Positions 52,329 through 64,000 of a DNA stretch of 64,000 nucleotides are shown in pieces; the stretch's first letter is position 1; the number at the start of each line of letters is the position of its first letter. Position numbers and translations under genes: made by a program. The stretch lies in assembly GCA_028817275.1 (NCBI GenBank), contig JAPPPZ010000057.1, positions 1 through 64,000 of the forward strand, in the 5' to 3' direction. This DNA comes from Gammaproteobacteria bacterium. GTDB lineage: Bacteria; Pseudomonadota; Gammaproteobacteria; Arenicellales; Spongiicolonaceae. Below the pieces are notes generated by a model, which searched no databases, was not told the DNA's origin, and saw nothing but the letters and a program-made list of their open reading frames with translations.

Positions 52329-53309
52329 TCAGTCCACCGCCAGCACCACCTTGCCGATGTGCACGCCGCTATCCAACTCGGCATGCGCGGCGGCGGCTTC
52401 GGACAGGGGAAAGGTTTTGTGCATCACCGGCGCGATGGTTTTGTCGTTAAGCAACGGCCACACATGCATGCGCAGCGCATCGGCGATGGCAGTTTTCTCG
52501 GTGACGCTCCGGGCGCGCAGGGTGGCGCCGGTGATGGTGAGCCGCCCCAGCATCACTGCGGACAAATCCAGTTCGCCTTTGGCGCCGCGCTGCAACGCAA
52601 TTTGCACCAGGCGGCCGCCGGCGGCCAGGCAATTGATGTTGCGCTGCAGATAGTCGCCGCCGACCATGTCTAAAATGACATTGACGCCGTCACCGCCGGT
52701 GGCGTCGTGGACCGCGGCGGCGAAATCTTCGCTTTTGTAATTGATGGCGCGCGCGGCGCCGAGGCCGGTGCAGGCTTCGCACTTGGCGTCGCTGCCGGCG
52801 GTGGTGAAGACGGTGGCGCCAAAAGCATGGGCGAGTTGGATGGCGGTGGTGCCGATGCCGCTGGCGCCGCCGTGCACCAGCAGCGTCTCGCCGCGCCGCA
52901 GGTTGGCGCGCTGGAAGACGTTGGTCCACACGGTGAAGAAAGTTTCCGGCAGCGCGGCGGCGCGGACGGCGTCATAACCGTCAGGCCACGGCAGGCACAA
53001 TGCGGCGGCGGCGGTGCACAGTTCGGCGTAACCGCCGCCGGTGACCAGCGCGCAAACCTCGGCGCCGACCATTCCGACGTCGACACCGTCACCGGCGGCG
53101 ATGACGGTGCCGGCGATTTCGAGACCGGGAATGTCGCTGGCGCCGGGCGGCGGCGGGTACCGGCCTTCACGCTGCATGATGTCGGGGCGGTTGACGCCGG
53201 CCGCGGCGACTTTAATGAGCACCTCGCCGGCGGCCGGCGATGGATGCGGCCGTTCCACCATGCGCAGCACCGCCGGCCCGCCGGGCGCGGTGATTTCAAC
53301 CGCGTTCAT
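52329..53309 (-). CDS. NAD(P)H:quinone oxidoreductase, zinc-free MDR family
   Basis: 326 residues from the ATG at 53309; a GTG at 53321 is also in frame. The PIG3/QOR-type opening AGVNRPDIMQREGRYPPPPGASDIPGLEIAG, the nucleotide site LLVHGGASGIGTTAIQLAHAFGA, INYKSEDFAAAV and ILDMVGGDYLQRN are present; no zinc cysteines. Probably reduces quinones or enones with NADPH. Overlaps or abuts the gamma carbonic anhydrase-type gene. Confidence 0.88.
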   Translation of the reverse strand: MNAVEITAPGGPAVLRMVERPHPSPAAGEVLIKVAAAGVNRPDIMQREGRYPPPPGASDIPGLEIAGTVIAAGDGVDVGMVGAEVCALVTGGGYAELCTAAAALCLPWPDGYDAVRAAALPETFFTVWTNVFQRANLRRGETLLVHGGASGIGTTAIQLAHAFGATVFTTAGSDAKCEACTGLGAARAINYKSEDFAAAVHDATGGDGVNVILDMVGGDYLQRNINCLAAGGRLVQIALQRGAKGELDLSAVMLGRLTITGATLRARSVTEKTAIADALRMHVWPLLNDKTIAPVMHKTFPLSEAAAAHAELDSGVHIGKVVLAVD

Positions 53310-53317
53310 GACCGCGG

Positions 53318-53845
53318 TCACCGTTGCACCTCGCGCAGTTGTTCACGGTACTGCCGCGCGCGCCGCACGTACACCTCGGCGTTGGCGCGCAGGGCGGCGA
53401 CTTCCTTGTCGCTGAGCGAGCGCACCACTTTGGCCGGCGCGCCGAAAGCGAGGGCGCGGTCGGGAATGGCGCGGCCTTCGGGGACCAGGCTGTGGGCGCC
53501 GATTAAACAGTCGCGGCCGATGGTTGCGCCGTTAAGCACGGTGCTGTGGATGCCGATTAAACTGCCGCTGCCGATGGCGCAGCCGTGCAGCATGCACTGG
53601 TGGCCGACGGTGACACCGTCGCCGATGCTGAGAGCGAAGCCGGGATCGGTGTGCAGCACGCTGCCGTCCTGGATGTTGCTGCCGGCGCCGATGGTAATGG
53701 CATCGCTGTCGCCGCGGATGACGGCGCCGAACCACACGCTGCTGCCGCCGCCGATGGTGACACTGCCGACCACCGCGGCGCCGGGCGCGACGTAGCAGTC
53801 GCCGCTGAGCGCCGGGGTGCAGCCGTCGAGGGTAAACACGGCCAC
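53318..53845 (-). CDS. Gamma carbonic anhydrase-type hexapeptide protein (YrdA/PaaY-like)
   Basis: 175 residues of left-handed beta-helix: YVAPGAAVVGSVTIGGGSSVWF, AVIRGDSDAITIGAGSNIQDG. The three metal-binding histidines fit SVLHTD and VGHQCMLHGC. A C-terminal helix (DKEVAALRANAEVYVRRARQY) completes the fold. Activity in this branch is often unproven. Confidence 0.88.
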   Translation of the reverse strand: MAVFTLDGCTPALSGDCYVAPGAAVVGSVTIGGGSSVWFGAVIRGDSDAITIGAGSNIQDGSVLHTDPGFALSIGDGVTVGHQCMLHGCAIGSGSLIGIHSTVLNGATIGRDCLIGAHSLVPEGRAIPDRALAFGAPAKVVRSLSDKEVAALRANAEVYVRRARQYREQLREVQR

Positions 53846-53848
53846 CGC

Positions 53849-54874
53849 TCAGACCATGGGCGCCGGGCCGGCGGCGTTGGCGGTACGTCCGGACCCGGAA
53901 TTGATGAACGGCAGGCGCAAACGCTCGGCCAGGGTCTGCCGGACGGTGAACTTCACCGCGTAAATGTCGGCATGGTCGCGGCGGCTCATGAGGTAGTCGT
54001 CGCTGGTCTGCACCTTGTCCACCAGGCCCAACTCCAGCGCGCGCAACGCCGGCCAGTGTTCGCCGGTGGACACTTTTTCAATGTCAACACCGGGGCGCTG
54101 GCGGATGACAAAGTCCTTGAACAACCGGTGCATGTCATCCACGTCGCGCTGCATCTTGTCGCGCGCCTTGTCGGTGGTGGGGCCGAGGAAGGTGACGGTG
54201 CGCTTGAATTCGCCGGCGGTGAACTGCTCAAAGTCAATGTCGTGTTTTTTCAGCAGGCGGTGAAGGTTGGGAATTTGCGCCAGCACGCCGATGGAGCCGA
54301 TGACCGCAAACGGCGCGGCAATGATGGTGTTGGCGACGCAGGCCATCAGGTAGCCGCCGCTGGCCGCGACCTTGTCCACGGCGACGGTCAGCGGAATGCC
54401 GCGCTCCTTAAGGCGCGCCAGTTGCGATGCGGCGAGGCCGTAGCCGTGCACCATGCCGCCGCCGCTTTCCAGTTTCATCACCACTTCGTCTTTGCCGCCG
54501 GCGACGGTGAGCAGCGCGCTAACCTCCTCGCGCAGCGAGGCCACCGCCGAGGCTTGCATGTCGCCGTGAAACTCCAGCACATAAATGCGGCCGCGGCCGC
54601 CCTCACCCTGCTTTTGTTTTTTGTCGCGCGCCTTGCGGTCTTTTTTGTCCTGCCGGCCGCGCGCTTTCAATTCTTTGCGGCCCAAAATGCCGGCATTCAG
54701 CGCGGCTTCCATGTCGCGGTAGCGCTGGTTGATGTTTTTGACCTGCAGTTTTTCGTCGTGCGACTTTTTGTGCCGCTGCGCCGCCGCCGCCACCGCGCCC
54801 ACCACCGCAATGGCGGCGAACATCAGCGTCACCGTCTTGGCGAAAAACGAAATGTAGTCGGTGAAAAATTCCAC
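53849..54874 (-). CDS. sohB: SohB-type membrane serine protease (peptidase S49)
   Basis: 341 residues. N-terminal membrane helix (FAKTVTLMFAAIAVVGAVAAAA), a long basic coiled segment (residues about 35-90, DKKDRKARDKKQKQ), then the S49 domain: RIYVLEFHGDMQASAVASL, KLESGGGMVHGYGLA, catalytic Ser in VAASGGYLMACVAN, GSIGVLAQIPNLHRLLKK, and the Lys in EFKRTVTFLGP. Likely degrades signal peptides or membrane proteins. The dehydrogenase gene ends 1 bp before its upstream edge. Confidence 0.9.
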   Translation of the reverse strand: MEFFTDYISFFAKTVTLMFAAIAVVGAVAAAAQRHKKSHDEKLQVKNINQRYRDMEAALNAGILGRKELKARGRQDKKDRKARDKKQKQGEGGRGRIYVLEFHGDMQASAVASLREEVSALLTVAGGKDEVVMKLESGGGMVHGYGLAASQLARLKERGIPLTVAVDKVAASGGYLMACVANTIIAAPFAVIGSIGVLAQIPNLHRLLKKHDIDFEQFTAGEFKRTVTFLGPTTDKARDKMQRDVDDMHRLFKDFVIRQRPGVDIEKVSTGEHWPALRALELGLVDKVQTSDDYLMSRRDHADIYAVKFTVRQTLAERLRLPFINSGSGRTANAAGPAPMV

Positions 54875-54875
54875 G

Positions 54876-55901
54876 TTAGTCCTCCTCGGGTTGAATGATG
54901 TTCAGGATTCTCTGGTGCAGCAGCAGCGGAAACGTAATGCCGCCGGCGGCGATGCGCTTGCGCGAGGCAAAACGCCCGGCGCCCGGCAGCCGCGCGCCAG
55001 GCTGCGCGTTGATGGCGCCGGCCAGGCGGCGCATGTTTTCATCGTAGCGCTTGGCGCCGAAGTGCCGCGGGTTGACGGCGATAAAAAACTGCCCGGTGCG
55101 CGGCGACGGGCCGCGGTTGTCGGCGAAAGACGATGCGTCAACGGCCAGACTGGCCCCGGCCATCGCCGCCGCCATCACCTCCACCATCAGCGCGATGCCG
55201 GCGCCCTTGTAGTCGCCGCTCGGCAGCATGGTTCCTTTGAGCCCCTCCTCCGGATCGGTGGTGGGCTTGCCGGCGGCGTCCAGCGCCCAGCCTTTGGGAA
55301 TGCGTTTGCCGGCGGCGGCGTGCACCACGAGTTCACTTTTGGCGACCACGCTTGAGGACTGGTCTACAATTAAAAGCGCCCGGCCATGGCCGTCCGGCGC
55401 CGCCAGGGCCACCGGGTTGGTGCCGAAAACCGCCGCCCGGCCGCCGTGGGGCGCCATGGAGGCCGGTGCGTTGGTGAAGCCCAAGCCAAGCAGGCCGCGT
55501 TGCGCCAGCGCCTCCACATGGTAGCCGAGCACGCCGCAGTTGTAGGAGTTGTAAACCGACATGGCCGCCACGCCGCCGCGCTGCGCCAGCGGGACGAGAG
55601 CATCAAAGCCCTTGTCAATGGCCGGGTGAGCGAAGCCGTCGTTGGCGTTGACGGTGACGGCGGCGGCGGCGGTTTTCTTCACCGTCGGCCGCGCGCGCCC
55701 CTTAATCTTCCCGCAGCGCGCATGCTCGCAGTAGGTCGGCAGGCGCGCGAGGCCGTGGCTGTGAATGCCGTCCACCTCCGAAGCGGTGACCGAGCGCGCC
55801 ACCGACTCCGCATTAGGCCGCGACGTGCCGCAAGCCAGCAGCGCGCTGAAAGCGAGGGCGTGGACTTCATCGGGGGTCAGGGTGATGGTTTTTACTGTCA
55901 T
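54876..55901 (-). CDS. Malate/L-lactate dehydrogenase family oxidoreductase (LDH2/YbiC type)
   Basis: 341 residues. Signatures: VARSVTASEVDGIHSHGLARLPTY, GFAHPAIDKGFDALVPLA, YNSYNCGVLGYHVEALAQRGL, NAPASMAPHGGRAAVFGTNPVALAAP, PTTDPEEGLKGTMLPSGDYKGAGIALMVE. This NAD(P)H family reduces 2-keto acids or imines (malate, ureidoglycolate, delta-1-piperideine-2-carboxylate). The specific substrate is not readable. Confidence 0.87.
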   Translation of the reverse strand: MTVKTITLTPDEVHALAFSALLACGTSRPNAESVARSVTASEVDGIHSHGLARLPTYCEHARCGKIKGRARPTVKKTAAAAVTVNANDGFAHPAIDKGFDALVPLAQRGGVAAMSVYNSYNCGVLGYHVEALAQRGLLGLGFTNAPASMAPHGGRAAVFGTNPVALAAPDGHGRALLIVDQSSSVVAKSELVVHAAAGKRIPKGWALDAAGKPTTDPEEGLKGTMLPSGDYKGAGIALMVEVMAAAMAGASLAVDASSFADNRGPSPRTGQFFIAVNPRHFGAKRYDENMRRLAGAINAQPGARLPGAGRFASRKRIAAGGITFPLLLHQRILNIIQPEED

Positions 55902-55919
55902 CGGGCTGGGGCTCGATTG

Positions 55920-56744
55920 TCAGCGGATTCGGCGGTCATCAAACCAAACCTCGTCATCGCTACCGTCCAAATCCGGACGGAATCTTGGATAGGAAATTGG
56001 GCGCCACTTCTCGTCTCGCGGCGCATCGAGCATGATTTTAAGTATCATTGGCACCAGTAAAGCAAGGGCTTTTTGCCCGGACTCAACACTGGACCGGTTG
56101 CGTGATTCTTTCCCAAAAGTCGCGCCGCCGTGAAATATCTGGTTGCGGAGCGCGCGCAACCGCTCAAACACTATGATTAAAAACTCGTCCTTGTTTTTAA
56201 TCATCTTAAGCGATTTGTTTTCCGCGGCGAATTCTCTCCCTTTCTTTGAGCGTTTCCACTGTTGAGGAGAAAGATAGCCACGATAGGAGCGCACCCAGCC
56301 CCAGAATCCTCCATACTTTCCTTCATACATGAACGGATTGCGAAGCAAATCGCCAAACGTCAACCCGTGAGTTTTCACGAGTTCTGTCAAGGCCCGATTG
56401 GCCTCGGGATTAATAGTTTTGATTTTCCTTATAAATTTCTCAATAATTTCCTTCTCTTTCATCATTCCCTCCTCGGCGCGCACGTGCGGATCATAGCCAT
56501 ATGCGGCATTGAAGGCAATCCAAAGAAATATAAAACTTTGGTCCAGACCATCCTTTTCTTGAATGGCGCCGCTTTCAATTTTTTCCACGGCATTCTCGCT
56601 GGCCTCAAGCCAACTCAGTGCCCTTGTGATACGAGCACGGTTCTGCCCGCAAGGAAGACGAAAATTTGAATCCGCCTCGGCCTCTAAAAAGTCCTTGTGT
56701 TTGTCGCGCAATTCTTGTGCACGAATCTGATGTTTTTCACTCAT
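55920..56744 (-). CDS. HEPN-like protein of unknown function
   Basis: 274 residues from the ATG at 56744. Mainly helical and charged. RLRALRNQIFHGGAT near the C-terminus is an Rx4H-type HEPN motif (RNQIFH), typical of HEPN RNases and of phage-defence or toxin proteins. An upstream stretch SFIFLWIAFNAAYGYDPH is also common in large HEPN-like proteins. No MNT partner is adjacent. Composition is clearly more AT-rich than the neighbours, suggesting recent acquisition. Function unproven. Confidence 0.7.
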   Translation of the reverse strand: MSEKHQIRAQELRDKHKDFLEAEADSNFRLPCGQNRARITRALSWLEASENAVEKIESGAIQEKDGLDQSFIFLWIAFNAAYGYDPHVRAEEGMMKEKEIIEKFIRKIKTINPEANRALTELVKTHGLTFGDLLRNPFMYEGKYGGFWGWVRSYRGYLSPQQWKRSKKGREFAAENKSLKMIKNKDEFLIIVFERLRALRNQIFHGGATFGKESRNRSSVESGQKALALLVPMILKIMLDAPRDEKWRPISYPRFRPDLDGSDDEVWFDDRRIR

Positions 56745-56755
56745 GACCCTTCCCC

Positions 56756-57181
56756 TCACTCCATCCACCGCATCAGCGGCAAATTAACCCGCAGCAGATG
56801 GTCATCGGCGCGCAGCAGGTACAGGGCAAAACAGGCCGCCAGCATCGGCCAGGCGGCGAAGAACAGGATGTTCGGGCTGCCCGCCGCCCACGGGTCCAGG
56901 TAAAGGGCGAAAGGGGTGACCGTGGCCACAGCGTGAATCAGCAGAACGATGCCGTAACTCAGGCGGCGGGCGATACCGAGGACAAAAACGGCGATGAGAA
57001 TCAGTTGCAGGACGCCGATGGCGTTAATCATGCCGGTGCTGAGGCCGGGGAGAAAGTAAAAATACTGGAACACCTCCACGCCGTGCTGCGGCGCCACAAA
57101 TTTGTCCAGCGACCAGACCAGCATCACCAGAAAAATGCTGAGGCGAATGCAAAGCAGCGCAATGGGCAGGCGGTTGTGCAT
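56756..57181 (-). CDS. Small integral membrane protein, DoxX-like
   Basis: 141 residues with four hydrophobic segments: LLCIRLSIFLVMLVWSLDKF, MINAIGVLQLILIAVFVLGI, YGIVLLIHAVATVTPFALYL and ILFFAAWPMLAACFALYLLR. The R-x-x-x-W-x-x-x-K pattern in the first helix resembles DoxX/DoxD relatives. Role unknown; stands alone between the HEPN gene and glpD. Confidence 0.7.
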   Translation of the reverse strand: MHNRLPIALLCIRLSIFLVMLVWSLDKFVAPQHGVEVFQYFYFLPGLSTGMINAIGVLQLILIAVFVLGIARRLSYGIVLLIHAVATVTPFALYLDPWAAGSPNILFFAAWPMLAACFALYLLRADDHLLRVNLPLMRWME

Positions 57182-57235
57182 GGTTGAACTCGGTGAAGCC
57201 GGCGTTGGCGAACCGCCAGTATAAGCGTCCCGCCC

Positions 57236-58708
57236 TCAGTGTGCCAGATATTTTTGCAGTTTGTCCACCGCCGCCTTTGATGCGCCCAGGCCGAGGGCGG
57301 TGCGGCGGTGCAGGATATCATCGGCGGTGACGGCGAATTCCTCGGCGCGCAGGTAGTCCACCTCACGCCGGCTCAGGCCGCCGCCGAAGTCCTCACCGAG
57401 TCCGGCGGCGGATTTGACGCCATGGGCGAAGCGGTAAAGGCGGCTGCCGTAGGTTTGCGCCCACCTCGCCGTCACCGACTCCGGCAGAAACGAAAACTCA
57501 CGCGCCACTTTGCGGCGAAACCATTCCACGTCGCCGCCAAGGTCGCCGCCCGGCAGGTGCGCACCCCGGGTCCACGGACGGCTGGCAAGATTAAACACCG
57601 GGCACAGCATGTTCACCGCGTCCTCGGCGAGTTTGCGGTAAGTCGTTAACTTGCCGCCATACACCGACAGCAGCGGCGCGCCGTCACGGTTCAAGTCCAG
57701 ATGGTATTCCCTGGTCACCGCCGATGCATTTTCTTTTTTCCGCCCGGCGTCAAACAGCGGGCGCACGCCGGCGAATCGCTGCACCACGTCCTCGGGGCGA
57801 ATGGCGTGGCGAAAATAGCGGTTCACCGCCGCGCACAAGTAGTCCACCTCATCGTCAGTCGCGCGCACCGCTGCCGGGTCGCCGTGAAACTCCTTCTCGG
57901 TGGTGCCGATTAAAGTCCACCGCTCCTCCCACGGCATCACAAACACCACCCGCCCGTCATCGTTCTGCAGCAGGTAGGCGTGCTGGTGTTCGGCAAGCCG
58001 GTTCACCATGATGTGACCGCCGGCCACCAGACGTAAATTCAAACGTGGAGGCGGCGGAGTGACGCCGTCAAGTACGCGGTGCACCCACGGCCCGCCGGCG
58101 TTCACCAGGCAGCGCGCGGTGATGGTGCGGCGGCCGGCCAGGTCCAGCCTCCATTCCGCGGCGCCACGTACCGCCGCCGTGCACCGGGTGCGGGTGAAAA
58201 TATCCGCGCCGCGCCCGGCGGCGTCCACCGCGTTCAGTACCACCAGCCGCGCGTCCTGCACCCGGCAGTCGTGGTAAAAAAAACCATGGACAAACTCAGC
58301 GCGCAAGGCCGCGCCGGCCGGGTGGCGGTGCAGGTTCACCGCCCGCGACCCCGGCAAACTTCCGCCGCCGCCGAGCCGGTCATACAAAAACAACCCCAGC
58401 CGCACCATCCAGCGCGGCCGCGCGGCGTTGGCGCCGTGGGGAATCACCAGCCGCAGCGGGCGGATGATGTGCGGCGCGGCGCGCAACAGGGCCCCGCGCT
58501 CGCGCAATGCGCCGCGCACCATGCCGAGGGCGCCGTATTCCAGATAGCGCAGGCCGCCGTGTATCATCTTGCTGCTGGCGGAGGAGGTGTGGCTGCCGAG
58601 GTCGTCCTGCTCGCACAACGCGACGCGCAAGCCGCGCCCGGCGGCGTCACGGGCGATGCCGGCGCCGTTAATGCCGCCGCCGATGACCGCGATGTCGTAT
58701 ATTGCCAT
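57236..58708 (-). CDS. glpD: Glycerol-3-phosphate dehydrogenase (FAD, GlpD)
   Basis: 490 residues from the ATG at 58708 (MAIYDIAVIGGGINGAG); a frame to 58741 exists. FAD-binding VIGGGINGAGIARDAAGRG, SSASSKMIHGGLRYLEYGAL, GPWVHRVLDG, RVVFVMPWEERWTLIGTTE and FAGVRPLFDAGRKKENAS are typical. Oxidises glycerol-3-phosphate at the membrane to feed quinone. No glpF/glpK nearby. Divergent from panC with 42 bp between. Confidence 0.94.
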   Translation of the reverse strand: MAIYDIAVIGGGINGAGIARDAAGRGLRVALCEQDDLGSHTSSASSKMIHGGLRYLEYGALGMVRGALRERGALLRAAPHIIRPLRLVIPHGANAARPRWMVRLGLFLYDRLGGGGSLPGSRAVNLHRHPAGAALRAEFVHGFFYHDCRVQDARLVVLNAVDAAGRGADIFTRTRCTAAVRGAAEWRLDLAGRRTITARCLVNAGGPWVHRVLDGVTPPPPRLNLRLVAGGHIMVNRLAEHQHAYLLQNDDGRVVFVMPWEERWTLIGTTEKEFHGDPAAVRATDDEVDYLCAAVNRYFRHAIRPEDVVQRFAGVRPLFDAGRKKENASAVTREYHLDLNRDGAPLLSVYGGKLTTYRKLAEDAVNMLCPVFNLASRPWTRGAHLPGGDLGGDVEWFRRKVAREFSFLPESVTARWAQTYGSRLYRFAHGVKSAAGLGEDFGGGLSRREVDYLRAEEFAVTADDILHRRTALGLGASKAAVDKLQKYLAH

Positions 58709-58750
58709 GTTGATTTTTTTGTGCGGCGGTTGGAGCGACAAAACCGGAAA

Positions 58751-59611
58751 ATGATTTTACACCATGCCACTCCGCAGGCGGCCGGCCGCTGGTGCGATGA
58801 GCAGCGCGCCGCCGGCCGCAGCATCGGTTTTGTGCCGACCATGGGCGCGCTGCATGCCGGGCATCTGTCGCTGCTGCGGCGGGCGAAGAGGGAAAACGAC
58901 TCGTGCTGCGCTAGTTTGTTTGTCAACCCGCTGCAGTTCAACGACGCTGAAGACTACGCAAGTTACCCGCGCGACACGCAAAAAGATTTGCGCATGTTTG
59001 CGGCAGCCGCTTGCGACATGGTGTTCAGCGGCGCCCTTGGGGATTTTTTCCCCGGCGCCGGTAGCGTTGCCGGCATTCCGGTGAAAAACGCCGGCCCTTT
59101 CGGCCGCGGACTGGAGGAACAATTCCGCCCCGGCCATCTGGACGGCGTGCGCACCATCGTGGAAAAACTTTTTGCCGCGGTCGGCCCGTGCCGCGCCTAC
59201 TTCGGCGAAAAAGATTTTCAACAGTGCCTGGTGGTGGCCGACCTGGCGCGCCAGTTTGACGGCGTGGAGGTGGTGGCCTGCCCGACGGTGCGCGAGGCTG
59301 ACGGCCTGGCGTGCTCATCGCGCAATGTTCTTTTATCCGCGGACGGGCGCAAAAAAGCCGCGTCCATTTACCGCGCTCTGCTGCGCGCAAAAACTTTGTG
59401 GAATGAAAACGTCCGCGACGCCGCGCATTTGCGCCGCGCCATGGATGAGGTTCTCGCCGCCGCCGGAGCGGCGGTGGAATACGCCGACCTGCGCGACCCA
59501 CTGGCGTGGAGCGGCGAGCCGCCGGCCGGCGAAATGCAGCGTGCCCAGGCGCTGGTCGCGGCGCGCATCGGCAGGGTGCGGCTGATCGACAACCTGCGCC
59601 TGGACGGCTGA
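58751..59611 (+). CDS. panC: Pantothenate synthetase
   Basis: 286 residues from the ATG at 58751; upstream open frame is antisense to glpD. Signatures: GFVPTMGALHAGHLSLLRRAK with the HIGH-like site, SLFVNPLQFNDAEDY, YFGEKDFQQCLVV, CPTVREADGLACSSRN and RLIDNLRL. Joins pantoate and beta-alanine with ATP. panB and panD are not in view. The LysE-type exporter starts 6 bp downstream. Confidence 0.95.
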   Translation: MILHHATPQAAGRWCDEQRAAGRSIGFVPTMGALHAGHLSLLRRAKRENDSCCASLFVNPLQFNDAEDYASYPRDTQKDLRMFAAAACDMVFSGALGDFFPGAGSVAGIPVKNAGPFGRGLEEQFRPGHLDGVRTIVEKLFAAVGPCRAYFGEKDFQQCLVVADLARQFDGVEVVACPTVREADGLACSSRNVLLSADGRKKAASIYRALLRAKTLWNENVRDAAHLRRAMDEVLAAAGAAVEYADLRDPLAWSGEPPAGEMQRAQALVAARIGRVRLIDNLRLDG

Positions 59612-59617
59612 GCCATT

Positions 59618-60196
59618 ATGGCGCTGGAAACCATATTCGCGGTTTTCGTGTTCTGCGTTTCGTCCGCCATCACGCCGGGGCCGAACAACTTCATCGTCTT
59701 GTCGGCCAGCGTACGCGGCGGCATGGCGCGCGCGCTGCCGCCCTACTTCGGCATCTGCGCCGGCTTTCCGCTGATGGTGCTGGGCATCGCGCTGCTGTAT
59801 TTGCATTACAGCGACTTGCTGAGCGAGGCGCTGGTCTACATTAAATACGCCGGCGCCGCGTACTTGATTTTTCTGTCATGGAAAACCTTCACCGCCGCCT
59901 CGGCGGCAAAAGAACTGGACGCCACCGCCGGCATCCCCGGCTTCGGCGCCATGCTTTTGTTTCAGTGGATGAACCCCAAGGGCTGGGTGATGGCGGTGGG
60001 CAGCGTCGTGCTGGTGGGCGAATACCAGGTGTGGCTGGCGCCGCTGATGTTCACCGCCATCGCCCCGCCCTGCGTCGGCGTGTGGCTGGTGGCCGGCAAT
60101 ATAATCCGCAACCGCATCATCGGCACACCGCTGGAAAAACACCTGAACCGCATCTTCGGCGCGCTGCTGGCGCTGAGCGTGTTGATGCTGCTCTGA
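59618..60196 (+). CDS. LysE/RhtB-family exporter
   Basis: 192 residues with five or six membrane helices. The family motif ITPGPNNFIVLSASVRGGMARALPPYFGIC is near the N-terminus, then YIKYAGAAYLIFLSWKTF and FQWMNPKGWVMAVGSVVL. Exports amino acids or related metabolites. Co-directional with panC; export of beta-alanine-related products is possible but unsupported. Confidence 0.88.
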   Translation: MALETIFAVFVFCVSSAITPGPNNFIVLSASVRGGMARALPPYFGICAGFPLMVLGIALLYLHYSDLLSEALVYIKYAGAAYLIFLSWKTFTAASAAKELDATAGIPGFGAMLLFQWMNPKGWVMAVGSVVLVGEYQVWLAPLMFTAIAPPCVGVWLVAGNIIRNRIIGTPLEKHLNRIFGALLALSVLMLL

Positions 60197-60204
60197 TGCA
60201 TGGC

Positions 60205-64000
<3,796 letters not shown>

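Overview
The window looks like chromosome from a high-GC, probably uncultivated gammaproteobacterium. Three gene orders familiar from gammaproteobacteria support this: uvrC-pgsA with tRNA-Gly(GCC)-Cys(GCA)-Leu(UAA) (as in uvrC-pgsA-glyW-cysT-leuZ), surE-pcm-nlpD, and zipA-ligA. Genes are tightly packed with many stop/start overlaps, and the high GC produces long antisense shadow frames.

Layout. 1-9078 (+): a glutamate-synthase-like FMN protein, a small unknown and a glutamine-synthetase-like gene (N-methylglutamate/gamma-glutamylmethylamide type), then a peptide-type ABC transporter. 9082-10645 (-): a type II restriction-modification (RM) pair resembling MvaI/BcnI. 10685-15420 (-): branched-chain amino-acid type ABC genes (livM, livH, livG) and an acyl-CoA synthetase; the binding protein and second ATPase are missing. 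15625-18379 (-): nlpD-like, yqaA-like, pcm, surE. 18397-18659 (-): three tRNAs. 18797-20775: a second RM pair with an Eco29kI-like GIY-YIG nuclease, sitting between the tRNAs and pgsA-uvrC. 23316-30823: efp, a CitE-like lyase, dusA, gshA, ggt, tRNA-Ser and mltF.

30926-36521 is the standout: a compact type V-C CRISPR-Cas locus. It has ten identical 25-bp repeats with 17-19-bp spacers, cas1 without cas2, and a 1326-residue Cas12c-like effector with an intact RuvC triad. Between the convergent cas1 and cas12c genes lies a short unannotated RNA gene on the minus strand. It has an extended -10, two anti-repeat arms (7 and 10 nt) separated by a hairpin, and a rho-independent terminator. I read it as the tracrRNA. 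The array has its own promoter that abuts the first repeat. Upstream of cas12c are two degenerate type I-C-like repeats and a broken IS481-type transposase, consistent with a mobile-defence region.

37287-64000: bactofilin, a two-component pair of the dedicated-sortase type with no sortase nearby, a FAD oxidase, a phosphoribosyltransferase, hom, dapB, endonuclease V, an SDR / radical-SAM / nucleoside-phosphorylase-like cluster, ahcY-metK, a quinone reductase, gamma carbonic anhydrase, sohB, a malate/lactate dehydrogenase, a HEPN protein, a DoxX-like protein, glpD, panC, a LysE-type exporter, ligA and zipA. The ligA product is very unusual: a DnaQ/epsilon-like exonuclease fold with lost catalytic residues is inserted in its helix-hairpin-helix region, and one helix-hairpin-helix segment appears duplicated.

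All family calls come from reading motifs and from memory of the families; no database search was run.
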